Assembly: GCA_910574455.1 (NCBI GenBank) | Contig: CAJSYZ010000005.1 | Span: 434,001 to 498,000, forward strand | Origin: Trichaptum fuscoviolaceum | Taxonomy: Eukaryota; Basidiomycota; Agaricomycetes; Hymenochaetales; Trichaptaceae | Length of the DNA: 64,000 bases | Direction of reading: 5' to 3' | Part shown: positions 10,532 to 22,769 of the stretch, in pieces | Numbering within the stretch: the first letter of the stretch is position 1 | Layout of the letters: each line of letters starts with the position of its first letter | The notes under the pieces: generated by a model | Told to the model about the DNA's origin: nothing | Database searches by the model: none | What the model saw: only the letters and a program-made list of their open reading frames with translations | Made by a program: the position numbers and the translations under genes

Positions 10532-10796
10532 AAAGTATTTACATAAATTAGTAAAGTGATGTGGCTTCAAGTTAGGCTGGCAGTAGCATTGTAAAGCTTC
10601 ATGAATCAAGAATTAAAGTTCAAGGTCTCCTGCGCCTTGACTGCAACTTGAACTCGTTTCCAACTTAAGCCTACAACAGCCTTTCCTCTTGACACAGCCT
10701 TTTCCTTGGACAAATGATTATGGCTGGCGCTGTTCGCCCTTCGCTCTACGCTCTTCGTACTTCTATGAACTCAAGGTGACCTTAACGAGTCTCCTC
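10532..10796. other. Intergenic gap
   Basis: Short spacer between the RNase T2 stop and the next start codon. No feature beyond AT-rich sequence and a CT-rich run near 10680 that could be a promoter of the downstream gene. Confidence 0.3.
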
Positions 10797-13403
10797 ATGT
10801 CGACAGATGACAGCCTTGATCAACAATGGTACACCCAACGAACCCAGACAGTCTTCATGACCCATCCTGGACTCTCCAGTGCATCCTTAAGCACGACAGC
10901 GACAGCGCCGAACCTCCCAGGAACTGGTCGAGTCATTGGTCTTGCATATGATGCGCTCGGGAAGGTGCTCGTTAGACGGATAAATCGTCTTGCATACCGC
11001 TTTAGAAGCAGGCGTCATAGCGGTACGGTGATGGGAGGTGTTGAGCAATTGACGTATGTCATTTTATGATAACTGCCATTGTTTGTTCTAAAACCTTGTG
11101 AATTAAAGCAACGCAGAAAGCTCAGCTATCGATGCGGGATCGGTGCTGACCGTATCAACATTCAGCACGACTGCCACCCAATCCAATCTTCCTGGTACTG
11201 GTCGTGTTCTTGGGCTGGCCTATGACGCTATCGGACAGAAGATTGAGAAGAAGCTCAATAAGGTAGCAAGTAAGCTCGAGCGAGGGCCAAACGCTACTGC
11301 ACAAAAGATAGTGAGGAAGGAACAGCGAATTCGTGAAAAACGCTGGCATCCATCAACGTCAGAATACATCGAGGATCTGCCGGATATCGTCGCTGTGAAG
11401 GAGAGGAAAGCATTGGCTGCTCTGTGTAAACGGTTATTGAAGTACACAAAGTCAGTCTTCGGTTTCGTGGACTTCCGGGCCCTACTGATGAATTCTTTTA
11501 AGATCGCATGTGTTGTCCACGAAACTGCAGGCCTTAACGAGGATAACCAATCTTACCTTACACGAACCCTATTTCCATACCCTTCTCTCGGACCTCGACG
11601 CTGCGACCATACTAAGCGAGGTACACTTCGATCTCACTGCGTTTCGTGACTTGGATCCAGCAGTGAGGACAGCTTCTGAGCTTGCACTTGTTGCCATGTC
11701 CGAGGTCAATGTTGTAGCTTTGAACATAAAGATCCGCTCGATATGCGACTCATTTGAATGGCGCTCCGGAATGGAACCTCTCAGGATATCCTTGTCCGAC
11801 TTGTTTAGCTATATACCGTAAGTGACTTATCTATCATCCCTTCCTAACTCTCAATAATCAAATAGGGATACTACAATCGCATTTCTTGTCTTACGTTTAC
11901 TCGACGAAAACCTGGAAGGCATAGCTTACGTGTTCGACAATCATGAGAACAACTTCGTCATTGCAACCCTCGTCGATGCTCTCCATTTTCTCGTTGCACG
12001 TACCACGGAAGGCGATGGAGAGATGGTCCCGGAAGCCATTAGTTGGTCAGATATGGACTCTATCATAACCAAATGCCTCGACATTTGGGGTCCTAGGAGG
12101 GGGGATGCGTATATTCGTCAACACTTCATTAAACTAATGCGATTTGCATTCAGGTGCGCCTTTCTTTGTAAGAAGCTATTCGGAACTCATTCTAACATCC
12201 TTTGACGAAAGATATTCCGCATTTCTGCCAGAGACAATGGCATTCATGATTTCTGCGTTTGACTCGTGGTGGTCGGAAGCTTATCTACAAGAGGGCCTCA
12301 TGTTCACACCTCACTACCTCTGGGCTGTCGTTGAAGACGAGTTCCAAACGCTTGACCTATACAAGCTTTCGAGTCAACAGCTTTCATTAACTGCAATGAA
12401 TATGTTTGTTTCAGAGGCCTGCGTGTCGTTACTGGAAAAACTTGTTGATCCAGCAGTACTTGCTCTTCGTCAGGCCACATTAGAGCACCAACGTTTTCGA
12501 GACCACCAGCAAGCGTGGGTGTCCGGATTTACTGGTCAAAGGAGAGTGGTTTCTGGAGATAAGCTTCGCACCATCGTGAATAAAATCTTACCTTTGCTCA
12601 CATGGTACGATAATATTTTCGTCGTAATTCTCATGTTGAAGCTGATGCATCGTTCTTTGAACAGTGAAGACGCTGAAAGTTCGGGTCGTGCAGCGTATAG
12701 TTTAGCCGTAATTAGTCAGATCGATATCTACCACTGGTCGGAAACGTCGAAAATACTAGAAGAGTGCGGACTCGCAAGTCTTATTCAGCCCCTCGTCTAC
12801 CCCGCTAGGGAACCGTCGGGCGTGCAGCACATCTTCCGAACCTGCTGCGTGAATGAAGACACGCACGTGGAAGTATTCACACTTCGACAATCTACACATG
12901 TAAGCGTCTCGATGTTTCATCATCGCCCATGCACTCATCTGTTCTCTTGCTTTACGCAGCCTCTACAATTCAGGTACAGGATTGCGAGACAACAAGAGTC
13001 TTGCACGAACTGCCACGAGCCTTTCCAGCAGCACACGTGGCTCCAGCTTACACTTCTGACTACGGATGTGCTTTGGTGCGAAGTGGGCTCCGATTTCCCA
13101 ATTGATCGGAATGTGCAATTCCGGCTTCAGATTGGTACTAACAGAAATCGCGAGACACTCTATCTCGGCGCAGCTTTTTCAGCCGATGGACCTTTCCGAT
13201 TTACAGATGCTAAGCTGCAAGCCATGCAGGGCAGGGAGTTGAAAAGTGGGAATGGATTCACCCATAAGCGAGATCGTCTTGGTGTACTGGTCCTACGGTA
13301 TGATCCGAATGCATATGCCAATATGACCCATCCCACTCTACGACCAGTCGAAGGTGCATGCTATTGGACTGGGCCATTCTTCTGGCGGCCATTTCAGATG
13401 TAG
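10797..13403 (+). CDS. Uncharacterised agaricomycete-type protein with duplicated N-terminal motif
   Basis: I do not recognise a catalytic domain. Exons 10797-11053, 11109-11450, 11503-11817, 11866-12153 and 12212-13403 keep one frame; an optional in-frame intron runs from 12900. The product has about 800 residues if nothing more is removed. Exons 1 and 2 each encode a copy of STTAT..NLPGTGRV.GLAYDA followed by a basic helix, so this part arose by exon duplication. The middle is helix-rich and alpha-solenoid-like without clear repeats. The C-terminal part has CTNCHEP, possibly a metal or disulfide site. There is no signal peptide or membrane segment. Frame conservation over five exons argues that it is a real, probably expressed gene. 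Start chosen at ATG 10797 because upstream codons in frame look non-coding. Confidence 0.7.
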
Positions 13404-13508
13404 GCTAAGTACTGTGATCGAAATGTTATCCAATATCGAATAGAAAAACAATTGTAAGTAACTAAAGCAGTGAAAATGAAGAAGTAGAATTTCAGTGACG
13501 GTAGCGAA

Positions 13509-16274
13509 TTAATGCAAGAGGATCCTGCAGCCCCTTCTGATCTTCACAGTTTCTGATGGGTTTGCGGAATGCAGTACGAGATCTCCGATTTCGTCAACAG
13601 TTAAGTACGCAAGCCAGCTGGAACGAATTGAACAATTAGATGTGATGAGGCCGGGAAAAACTCTATTTACGCACTTCTCCTTCAGCTCTCCGCGAACTTG
13701 GGCATCTGAAATGAGTTGAATGGCGATCCGATGCACTTCTCGCATAACTGAGCGCACACCAACATCAAAGTCGTATGCTTTTGCGAGCTTTTCGACAGCT
13801 ACGGACGTACTTCAGTATCGTGAGTGTTTGCAGCATGTACGACAGGTTAGCTGACCTTCGCGGGACCAACTCAACTTGATAGAGTGGTTTTCTTCCGCCC
13901 TCCGTCTCCGGACATCTAATTCCTTATGCACTACAGTCGCGATTTCTTCGTCGTTTAGCGGCAAGAAAACCACAATCTGGTTGATGCGTTCGAGTAGCTC
14001 ATTCCAATCGTAACTGGCCCTCAGCTGAGGGTAGATTTCACGGTCGAACAAGCTCGTAACGCGCACATGTCCTTCAGATCTGCCCTGCTCTTCGGAATCA
14101 GCGATAAGCTTGCGCAAGACTGATGCTTTTCGCTTGATGTGTTCAATAGCGTAATTAGAAGTCATAATGAATGCAGCCTCCTTGCAAGTCACGACTCCAT
14201 CCTATAGACAGAGTTAGAGCTTGCGCATTATATACATTCCCAAGAATGTCCTACCTCAGAATCGGTTATTTGGCCATCTTTGAATATTTGACGTAACACG
14301 GTGAGTACATCCGAATGCGCCTTCTCGATCTCGTCAAGCAAAACCACGGACTTCGGATTCTTCTTTAGTAAGCTTCCCTAGGAAATTAAAACACATTCAG
14401 AAAGCACCACATACGCTAACAGACACAACACTGACAATATAGTATTTGGGAGATCCAGTCGAGTTCGCCGTAGTAAGAGGAAATTGGTATTTGCTCATGT
14501 CAATGCGGATGAAGCCCCCTTCCTGCTCCATCTCGGTCAGAAGTTCGGCCTGATGGGTAGATGTTGATTTCTCGCCGTGCTTATGCAGCGTAACTTGCTT
14601 CGCGAGCTCCGTCTTACCGACACACGAGTTGCCGAGGAAGAGCATAACAAGCGGTTGGTCCCCCGATCCATTCTCCCGCATATGTATGGCATTAGACACA
14701 CCTCGGACGGGATTCATGCCGTTGGCCCTCTCCGATTCGCTTTCAGTAGCCTTGACTTCCGCACCGTCCCCATCAACCACATTGTCGTTGCCATCGCCGT
14801 CGTGTTTTCCGCCATCGCCATCTCCATTCGCCTTGGGCTTCTCCTCCACAGGCACCCCTTTCCTTCTAGCATCCTCTTCGTCGCGCAGCTTAATGAATGC
14901 GTCTTTAACTTCCGTGCTGCTGCCATTGTTGTCAAAGATGAGCTGTTCAGGAGTTCGATCCCTCCAGTCAGTCAGAGTCCAATCTGCTCCTGCCTTCAGC
15001 AACATCTCTAGTATTTGCTGATTGCCAGTAAGGCTTGCATAATGCAAAGCCGTCGCGTCCTTGACGAACCTATGCGGGAAGCGCTCATTCGCAAAGGAGT
15101 CATTGGCGCAGTCAGAACTGTAGCACGACCGACAGTCTTTCTGGTTGATGACCGACTTGTCGACCTCTAGGATCACCTTCACGAACTCGGGCAACTGGTG
15201 AATAGTTGCCATATGCAATAAATAAAAATCATAATAAGTCCGCCGTCGCAGGAGCTCTGGATTCGCTTTCACTTGCCTAAAAAGAATTGAACATTTACAA
15301 CAAGCGTTTGGAAAGGAAGTCACTCACACTGTGAACCATAAAAGGTCCTTGCTCCTGACTGCCGACATGCAATCATCTAATGAAGCTTCTGAGAGTGTAT
15401 TATGTTTCGATTTGAGACAGGCGAATAAGTGTACTGCAGTCAAAAGCCTTGACAGTCACATACCGGCCCCAAGTTGCCAGCGTCTGTTGGTCCAGGTACT
15501 CTTCAGGGTGTGGAACTCCTTCAACACATCTGCATGCTTCAGCATGTCGGAGTACTCATAAGGTTCGCGTCCCACATAATCTGTCGCTTCCAACGACGCT
15601 CCATTATCGATCAGATACTTCATGATGTCGAGACTGCCTATCCAGCACGCGAGATGGAGCGCTGTGCAGTCCTCCGTCTTAGCCGCCTTCGCCTTCGCCC
15701 CAAGTTCTTCTTTCCTCATTTGAAATTCTTCTGACGTTAGCGAGTCCGAGTCAGCTTTGTAGGTCCATGAGTCCTTGCGCGATAGACCTTCCCCATCGTA
15801 CTCAAGGATGAGCTTAACCATGGCGAGATTCCCGGTGAGGACGGCGGCATGGATGGGATACCAGCCATTCACATGTTTTTTCTTCGCTAGTGAGGGGGCA
15901 ATCTTCAGTGCGCTACGTATGATATAAACTTCAGAACTGCACTCAGAAAGACATGAAGCAAAATCGTACCTTCTAACAACCTCAATGTCGTTATGAACGA
16001 CTGCTCGAAGGAATTGCCGATGTGCGCCAAGTATTGGGGTGAGTTCGAGTTTCGCGGGCTCGGATTTGACAGAATCCGCTTTCCGCGTGCCAGGGGAAAC
16101 ATGAGCCATTTCGACAGATGCTAAACGGGCCTTCAGGTCATCCATGTCGGAGCGAAAAAGCGACCCAATGCATGTGTAACCTTGAATGAGCTCCGCCAAC
16201 AGTCCAACAACCTGTGTGGGCGCCAGTGGACTCAACATCTTGTCGACGAAAGGAAGTGGTGGAGAGTCGAGCAT
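13509..16274 (-). CDS. Ankyrin-repeat AAA+ ATPase of ClpB/SKD3 type, with a one-base frameshift
   Basis: From ATG 16274 the exons are 16274-15970, 15912-15464, 15433-15328, 15276-14436, 14378-14255, 14201-13856 and 13798-13509. The N-terminal half carries ankyrin-type units ([60 protein letters not shown]). The second half is a ClpB D2-like AAA+ domain: Walker [14 protein letters not shown], sensor IMTSN and a small C-terminal domain. This architecture is known from mitochondrial disaggregase CLPB/SKD3. Two oddities: the pore-loop region is short (GSPKYYIGS where GxPPGYVG is usual), and a T5 run (A5 on the plus strand, 14340-14344) throws LLDEIEKAH of Walker B out of frame. Either it is a recent pseudogene or the base is an assembly error; every other exon junction is in phase. 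Confidence 0.75.
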
Positions 16275-17400
16275 GATGTTATGGCTGGCAGTATGATTTA
16301 GAAAGCTTGGATCGTTGGAACGCTAGGGCAAAAGCCACTGGTTTAAATGCAGCTGGAAATCGGGTAACAGCGAGAAAGAGGCAGTGGAAGGCCACTCAAG
16401 TCTTCAGAAATGCTGCCACGAGGACTTCAGGCGCATCACCGCATATCCAGCTCGTGTGTGTGCATAGCGATAATTAGACCTTCCAAAGGTGAGTGAACGA
16501 AAGAGCTGAGCACAGCTTGCCATTTGTTTGAATGCCTAGATGAGGGATGTAGAGCCTTGCATTTCACCAAGCTGCGAATTCCTTGGGAAGACGGATTTCC
16601 GGGCAACTCGGGGATGATTGGAGAGACATGCATGGCATATTTCAGAATGACTCGCTGGACATGCACCACGCACGAGAGCGCACTGCCTGGGGTGTCGGCT
16701 GTCAGACTGTCCCGAGTAATGGGCGTTTGTTCTGAGACGTTTGCGCAGGTTGCCCGGGATGGGTGATCGATGGAGCTAAAGATTGATTTCGGCAGTAGAT
16801 AGAACACTGCCTTCCCGTTGCGTGAGCTTCGATTAGCGACAGTGAGAGGAAGGGTCTTCCAGATGAGTGTGCGCATAGCTCTCGACGCTATGAGGACATC
16901 GTGATCAGATAGAAAGGAGTCTTGATGGCTTGAAGATGGGCCGCAACTTCATGCTGGTGTGTGCGTTTTTAGTCGAGTATGGACACAGAGATCGATCGAC
17001 ACGAGTAAGAGAGAAGTTAGGTCGTAGCCGGGGGCTGGATTCGTAGCGCAAAAAAACGCGATTTCAATTTGGGGGTTTAAGGGTGTTGACGGTATGAAAA
17101 CAATGATGGTCCTCCAAATACCCTCCGCGCTTCAATGTCAACTTTGGTAATAACAAAATACCACGGAACACAAGCTTTCTCATTTGAAGTGACGAAGAAT
17201 CCCGAGTAGCTGAACGTCGTGTTTAGGAGTCGCTCCGGCGGACGTCGTGGATAGAGGGGCTTCATGCTTTGGGTGAGTCGGAAAGATTTAGAGACGAGGG
17301 CTAGAAATTGACGTACTCTGGAAGCGCGCAAGTGACATTTCGAAGGGAATCTTCGACACCCGTGACTGAGGAGTACCGCTATACGAATCACGGAACCGTT
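16275..17400. other. Upstream region of the AAA+ gene, no gene recognised
   Basis: A 146-codon minus-strand frame (16876-16436) starts with ATG but resembles nothing known and has no flanking gene structure. The rest shows no coding signal. The first few hundred bases are the likely promoter of the ankyrin-AAA+ gene. Confidence 0.3.
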
Positions 17401-18090
17401 TCTGTGTGAATGTTGTTTGCGGGCTGTGATCTCAATTCAGCGTTGTGGACACGGCTTCTCGGAGTATCGCTATACGTAGAGGTGGTCAGACGCATCACAC
17501 CTGGATGCTTCGCATATAAAACTCACTGGCAATGACCGTGTATCTTCTTCAGATAGTTTAGTCGCCCACCTTGCGATTGCCGCAGTTACAACCTTCACCC
17601 ATTTCTGATCCAGTTCTCTTCTCGCGTACACTTCGGGTCAGTTAGCAGCGGGGCCCCTTGTTCGGTACTAATCATCCAATGACGATCGCTTCGTTGGATA
17701 TGGAAGACGGAGGGCGTCATGCTTTGCGTGAGTCCAGCATTTGAACACAAGGACGCGACAACGACATCGTCTGGGAGCACGCAGGTAACTTTGTCCACCT
17801 ATCGTAAGGAATTGTCTTGAAAACGCGACCTTAAAACCTGAAACTCCTCAGCGTGAATGTCGTTCACGAGCTTCCGTTTCCGTTCCACCTCATGGGCACG
17901 GTTTCTCGGAGCATCACTCCAGAGGTGGTCAGAAACATATCATCTAGAGTCATATATAGAGCTCACCGCCTATGGCCATGTATCCTTTTGGATGCTATAA
18001 CCGACTCCCCAGCGATACTTCGTTGCACTCCCAAGCTTCACCCACTTCTGAAACGATTCACACAAAACCTCGCTTTCTCGTACCTCGCTC
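17400..18090. repeat. Diverged tandem duplication (two units about 450 bp apart)
   Basis: Unit 1 (about 17400-17610) and unit 2 (about 17850-18080) align in order over many blocks: GTGAATGT.GTT, CACGG.TTCTCGGAG.ATC, AGAGGTGGTCAGA, ATATAnA.CTCAC, CTTCACCCA.TTCTGA and CTCGCGTAC/CTCGTACCTCGC. On the minus strand both could encode a KWVK... segment. Stops are frequent, so this is an old duplicated, probably decayed sequence. Confidence 0.5.
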
Positions 18091-19020
18091 GACAGTTCGT
18101 CCAGTTCCATCGCTCGTTGCTGATCGTTAGTCTGGCATTTGTGTCGGTAAGTGAAGAAGCCAACATCGATGCTTCGGAAGCTATGTGAAAGGTGTTGCGG
18201 ATGGTGCATCATCTTCGTCTAAATTGCTCGTTGCCTCTGTTGTCATCTCCGTGGTTTCCTACTTGCACATTTATAGAGTCAACATGACCGTCTTAATGAG
18301 AGGTGAACACATACGATGGGCAACATCAATTCACAACGACGAGTTTGAAGGTGGCTATTGACAGAGATCCGGGCCTCGAAACCCGTACGATGTCTCCTGA
18401 ATGCCTCCCGTGTCCGAGTCTGCAGCTGTCACAACGGCACACCATTCCTCCCGTTTTACAGTAATATAGTAATGGCCTTGAGGTGATGATCGATACCGGT
18501 GTAGCAATGCTCCCGCTGCTCAACGCGGTGGGCTTCGTGCGAAATCACGACGCTAATTCTTCATGCAAGTTGTCCAAGCGTGACAGTCGACTTCTTCCGA
18601 GAACGTTTGGTTGTGGGCAATATGTAATTGTTGGAGATGGCCGTACTACTACTACAGTGTCGGAAGGTCAAAACCCGCCTCTGGGTGCAGGCCGGAATTT
18701 TGCGTCAATGACTGAGATTTCAAAATTTTTGTAATAGAAGTAAGGAAGATACGTTGATTTCTGCAATAAAAAATTTTCCGGTACATGTTTCAAATTTTTT
18801 GAAGAAATTGAAAAATTTTAGTCGATTTTTAGTCTCTATTGACCTTGGATTGACTGGAAATACAAACAGAATTGTTTTCCGAGACTTTCTAGAAAGTCTG
18901 TAATTAGGGTTTAATGCTTGAGGCTTCCGGACGAAAGTGCATCAGGGAATCTTCTTTTTCACTTAAGGTTACTTAAACGGTCTGAAATTTACTGAAGCCC
19001 TGGGAAGTGAAATTCTACTG
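18091..19020. other. Non-coding, becoming AT-rich
   Basis: No gene recognised. From about 18.7 kb the sequence is AT-rich with TTTTTGAAATTTT-like runs up to the ATTTA target duplication at 19021-19025. Confidence 0.35.
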
Positions 19021-19025
19021 ATTTA

Positions 19026-19843
19026 TGTTACGACCGTCGGGAATTGCAGCGGGAAACAGTTTCGGGAAACTGGAATTCGCGACAAGAACCCGCGTTCGGG
19101 AATCTGGATTCGCGACTGGGAACGAGCGTGGGAATTCAGGCGGGAAACGCGCGGGATTCTATCCAGGCGCGTCGCGGGATTCTCAAGGCCAGCTAGGACT
19201 CTTCACTGCTTTGAACGTCAAGTAAGCGGATCCCTAAGGAAGCACTCCACAAGTAAGTATTGCGCAACTAACTACACAGGAGAAAAGAGAGAGATCGCAC
19301 CTAAGGAAGCACTCCACAAGAGGTCAAAAGTGGGGTGCTCCTTACGATGCCTACAGCTATTTATCTACTTCGTAAAGACTGTATAGTTAATCTACGCTAA
19401 GTGTCCTTGCGCAATGCGCACCTATCTACTACAAACGATACATGCTACGACCGCACTGCTAGGCATGTCTATCCCGTCTCTCCAGATGGCTACGGCCTGT
19501 CCGTGGATGTCAGCGTCCGGTCCGGGGCCGCGACTAGCCAGACTAGGTATGCCAGACTGTTGCAGGTCGTCACCTTGAGGTACTAACGGATTAATGAGCG
19601 TATGTTGATAAGTGAATGTACGTGTGCCGTGGCGGGTCGTCGTAAATGAGTGTGTGTATGCGTGCATGGTTGCCGGGACGGTGGTGCGGGATAAGTCACG
19701 TGAGCATGGGATCGTGCGATTCGGGAATGAGGTTTCGCGCGGGGAATCCAATGGCGGGATTCTCCCCGCGGGTTTGTCTGCTCATGTCGGGATCCTTGGC
19801 GGGAAAGTGCGGGAAATGAGAAAAGGAGCCCGGGATCTCGACA
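19026..19843 (-). repeat. LTR (left, outer) of the chromovirus locus
   Basis: Starts TGTTACGACC and ends GATCTCGACA on the plus strand, so on the element strand it is TGTCGAG...GTAACA. It is preceded by the target duplication ATTTA. It differs from the right outer LTR at only one place I can see (GGATGTCAG versus GGACGTCAG, about 19508). Confidence 0.9.
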
Positions 19844-21952
19844 TTACCCCCCTCCAAAGGCGCAACTCCGGGGCGCCAAGCTTGAATCTTGCTCAGGTCA
19901 CAGAGCTCGATAGCGTTGACTTCTCGAGGGGCGTCCGGGTGTTTTCGATAGAAACTGCGAATTTTAGCCTTTGCATTACCCATATCCTTTGCGGGAATCC
20001 ATGTATCTTCCGCGCTCGAATATCCCTTCCATCGTACCAAATATTCAAATCTCCGTCTAAACCGTCTAGCATCCAGAACCTCTTCCACCTCGTACTCCAG
20101 ATCTCCTTCTACTTCGACTGGGGGCGGCGGGGGTTGCGTTCGACCGGGAATGTCGTCTTCGTGGTATGGCGAGAGCAGCGATACGTGAAATACGGGATGA
20201 ATCTTCAGCGACGCGGGGAGTTCGAGTTCGTAGGTGAGGTCACTTAGCTTTGCCTTCACTTTATACGGCCCTAGTCGTTTCGGTAATAATTTGCGCGCTC
20301 CTGGTCGCCGAACGTTCGTCGCCTCAAGCCATACTTTATCCCCGACTGCGTACTGCGGGGCCTCGTTCCTGGCCTGATCGTAGTGCTGCTTCATGCGCTC
20401 TGCCGCAACCTCCAAAGCCGCTCTTGCCTCTTCCTGTGCCTGCTGAAGCTCCTGTAGTCGTGCGTCCGCGGCGGGGGGACCGTGGACAGGCCGTCGCTCG
20501 GGGCAATCGTGAATTCGGGATTGTAGCCGTAGACAAGCGCGAACGGGGATTGTCGTGTTGCCGCGTGCGCTTTCGTGTTGTGCGCGAACTCTGCCATTGG
20601 GAGTAATCCGGCCCAGTTTTCTTGTCGTGTATCTATGAAAGCCCGTAAATACTGTTCCAGCTCTTGGTTTACCCTTTCGGTTTGCCCATCCGTCTGCGGG
20701 TGATACGCAGTCGACGTGGTACCCTTGATACCGAGTCGGGAAAAGAGGGCCTTCATGAACTGCGCGACAAACTGTGGTCCGCGGTCGGATATGATCTGGC
20801 GGGGGGTTCCGTGCAGCTTCCAGACGTGCTGCAGGAATAGTTCCGCAGTTTTCCGGTGCATCGATGTCAGACGTGGTCGGGATAAAATGCGCTTGCTTGG
20901 TGAGACGGTCGACCACCACGAAAATTGCGTCGTAATCCTCAGATCGGGGGAGCTGGGTGATGAAATCGCACGAAATCGCCTGCCAGGGGCCCTGCGGGAT
21001 TTCGTTCGGTTGCAGGAGTCCTACCGGGCGTTGGGATCGGTTCTTCGTGCGTGCGCAGGTATCGCATCCCGAAACGTATCGTTCTACGAAGTTAGACATC
21101 CCGGGCCACCAGTAGTTGCGGCTTACCATCTCAAACGTTTTCCAACGTCCAGGATGTCCGGCAGGGAGACTGTCGTGGTAAGTCTTCACCACATCCCGGC
21201 GAATGGTCTCGTCTTTCGGGACGTAAACCTTACCCTGGTACAGGATGAGGCCTTCCTCGGTGCTCCAGTCCTCAAGTTCCTTGGTCAGGACTCGAGGCGC
21301 CTTGGACTTGACCAACTCGATTGCGTCCACCAGTTCGTCTTCATACTGATCTGACTTACGAATGCGTCGTAGGAGGGCCTGATCCCCGTGTACCTGTGTC
21401 ATTCCCCGACGAATTGCTTTTAGTCGAAACATTTCGGGGGTCAAGAGGGTCCGTCCCGTGTTGTCTTCGCCTTCGGGTTGAAGATCGACGCGTCGTGACA
21501 TGGCGTCGGGTTTGCCCCCGAGTCGCCCTGGGCGATGGCGAATCGTAAAGTCGAAGCGAGTGAGGAACAGACTCCACCGGGCTTGGCGTCGCGTCAGCGT
21601 TCGGGATTCAGAGAAATATAGCAGATTCTTGTGGTCAGACACGATATCGAGTTTATGACTCGCACCTTCGAGATAATGTCGCCACTCGTCAAGAGCTCTA
21701 ATAATCGAGAGTAGCTCCTTGTCATAAATCTCGTAGTTGCGTTCCGCATCGTTGAGGGATTTCGAGAAAAAGGCGACCGGATGTATCAGCCCGTCGTCGC
21801 CTTCCTGGGACAAGACCGCTCCGGTCGCGAAATCAGAGGCGTCGCATTCCACGATGAATTGTCGCGACATGTCTGGCATCATCAGGACGGGGGTGGTCGT
21901 GAACATGCGCTTGAGATAGTCGAAAGCGAACTGCTGGTTTTCTGTCCAGGCC
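19844..21952 (-). pseudogene. Truncated, frameshifted chromovirus pol (3' half only)
   Basis: This copy contains RNase H, integrase and chromodomain coding sequence but lacks gag, protease and nearly all reverse transcriptase. Compared with the full interior it has two extra G near 20471-20478 and an extra T near 20847. It therefore splits into separate frames (21906 down to about 20860, 20861 down to about 20470, then the chromodomain part). Several substitutions distinguish it from the intact copy. It ends abruptly within codons matching position 24873 of the intact copy, directly against the middle LTR. Confidence 0.88.
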
Positions 21953-22769
21953 TGTTACGACCGTCGGGAATTGTAGCGGGAAACAGTTCGGGAAACTGGA
22001 ATTCGCGACAAGAACCCGCGTTCGGGAATCTGGATTCGCGACTGGGAACGAGCGTGGGAATTCAGGCGGGAAACGCGCGGGATTCTATCCAGGCGCGTCG
22101 CGGGATTCTCAAGGCCAGCTAGGACTCTTCACTGCTTTGAACGTCAAGTAAGCGGATCCCTAAGGAAGCACTCCACAAGTAAGTATTGCGCAACTAACTA
22201 CACAGGAGAAAAGAGAGAGATCGCACCTAAGGAAGCACTCCACAAGAGGTCAAAAGTGGGGTGCTCCTTACGATGCCTACAGCTATTTATCTACTTCGTA
22301 AAGACTGTATAGTTAATCTACGCTAAGTGTCCTTGCGCAATGCGCACCTATCTACTACAAACGATACATGCTACGACCGCACTGCTAGGCATGTCTATCC
22401 CGTCTCTCCAGATGGCTACGGCCTGTCCGTGGACGTCAGCGTCCGGTCCGGGGCCGCGACTAGCCAGACTAGGTATGCCAGACTGTTGCAGGTCGTCACC
22501 TTGAGGTACTAACGGATTAATGAGCGTATGTTGATAAGTGAATGTACGTGTGCCGTGGCGGGTCGTCGTAAATGAGTGTGTGTATGCGTGCATGGTTGCC
22601 GGGACAGTGGTGCGGGATAAGTCACGTGAGCATGGGATCGTGCGATTCGGGAATGAGGTTTCGCGCGGGGAATCCAATGGCGGGATTCTCCCCGCGGGTT
22701 TGTCTGCTCATGTCGGGATCCTTGGCGGGAAAGTGCGGGAAATGAGAAAAGGAGCCCGGGATCTCGACA
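21953..22769 (-). repeat. LTR (middle) of the chromovirus locus
   Basis: This LTR differs from both outer LTRs at three sites: ATTGTAGC versus ATTGCAGC (about 21972), one T missing in CAGT(T)TCGGG, and GGGACAGTGG versus GGGACGGTGG (about 22605). Its outer end abuts the truncated interior without spacer, as an integrase-made junction would. No second copy of the adjacent AGGCC is found on the far side of a matching LTR. Confidence 0.9.
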
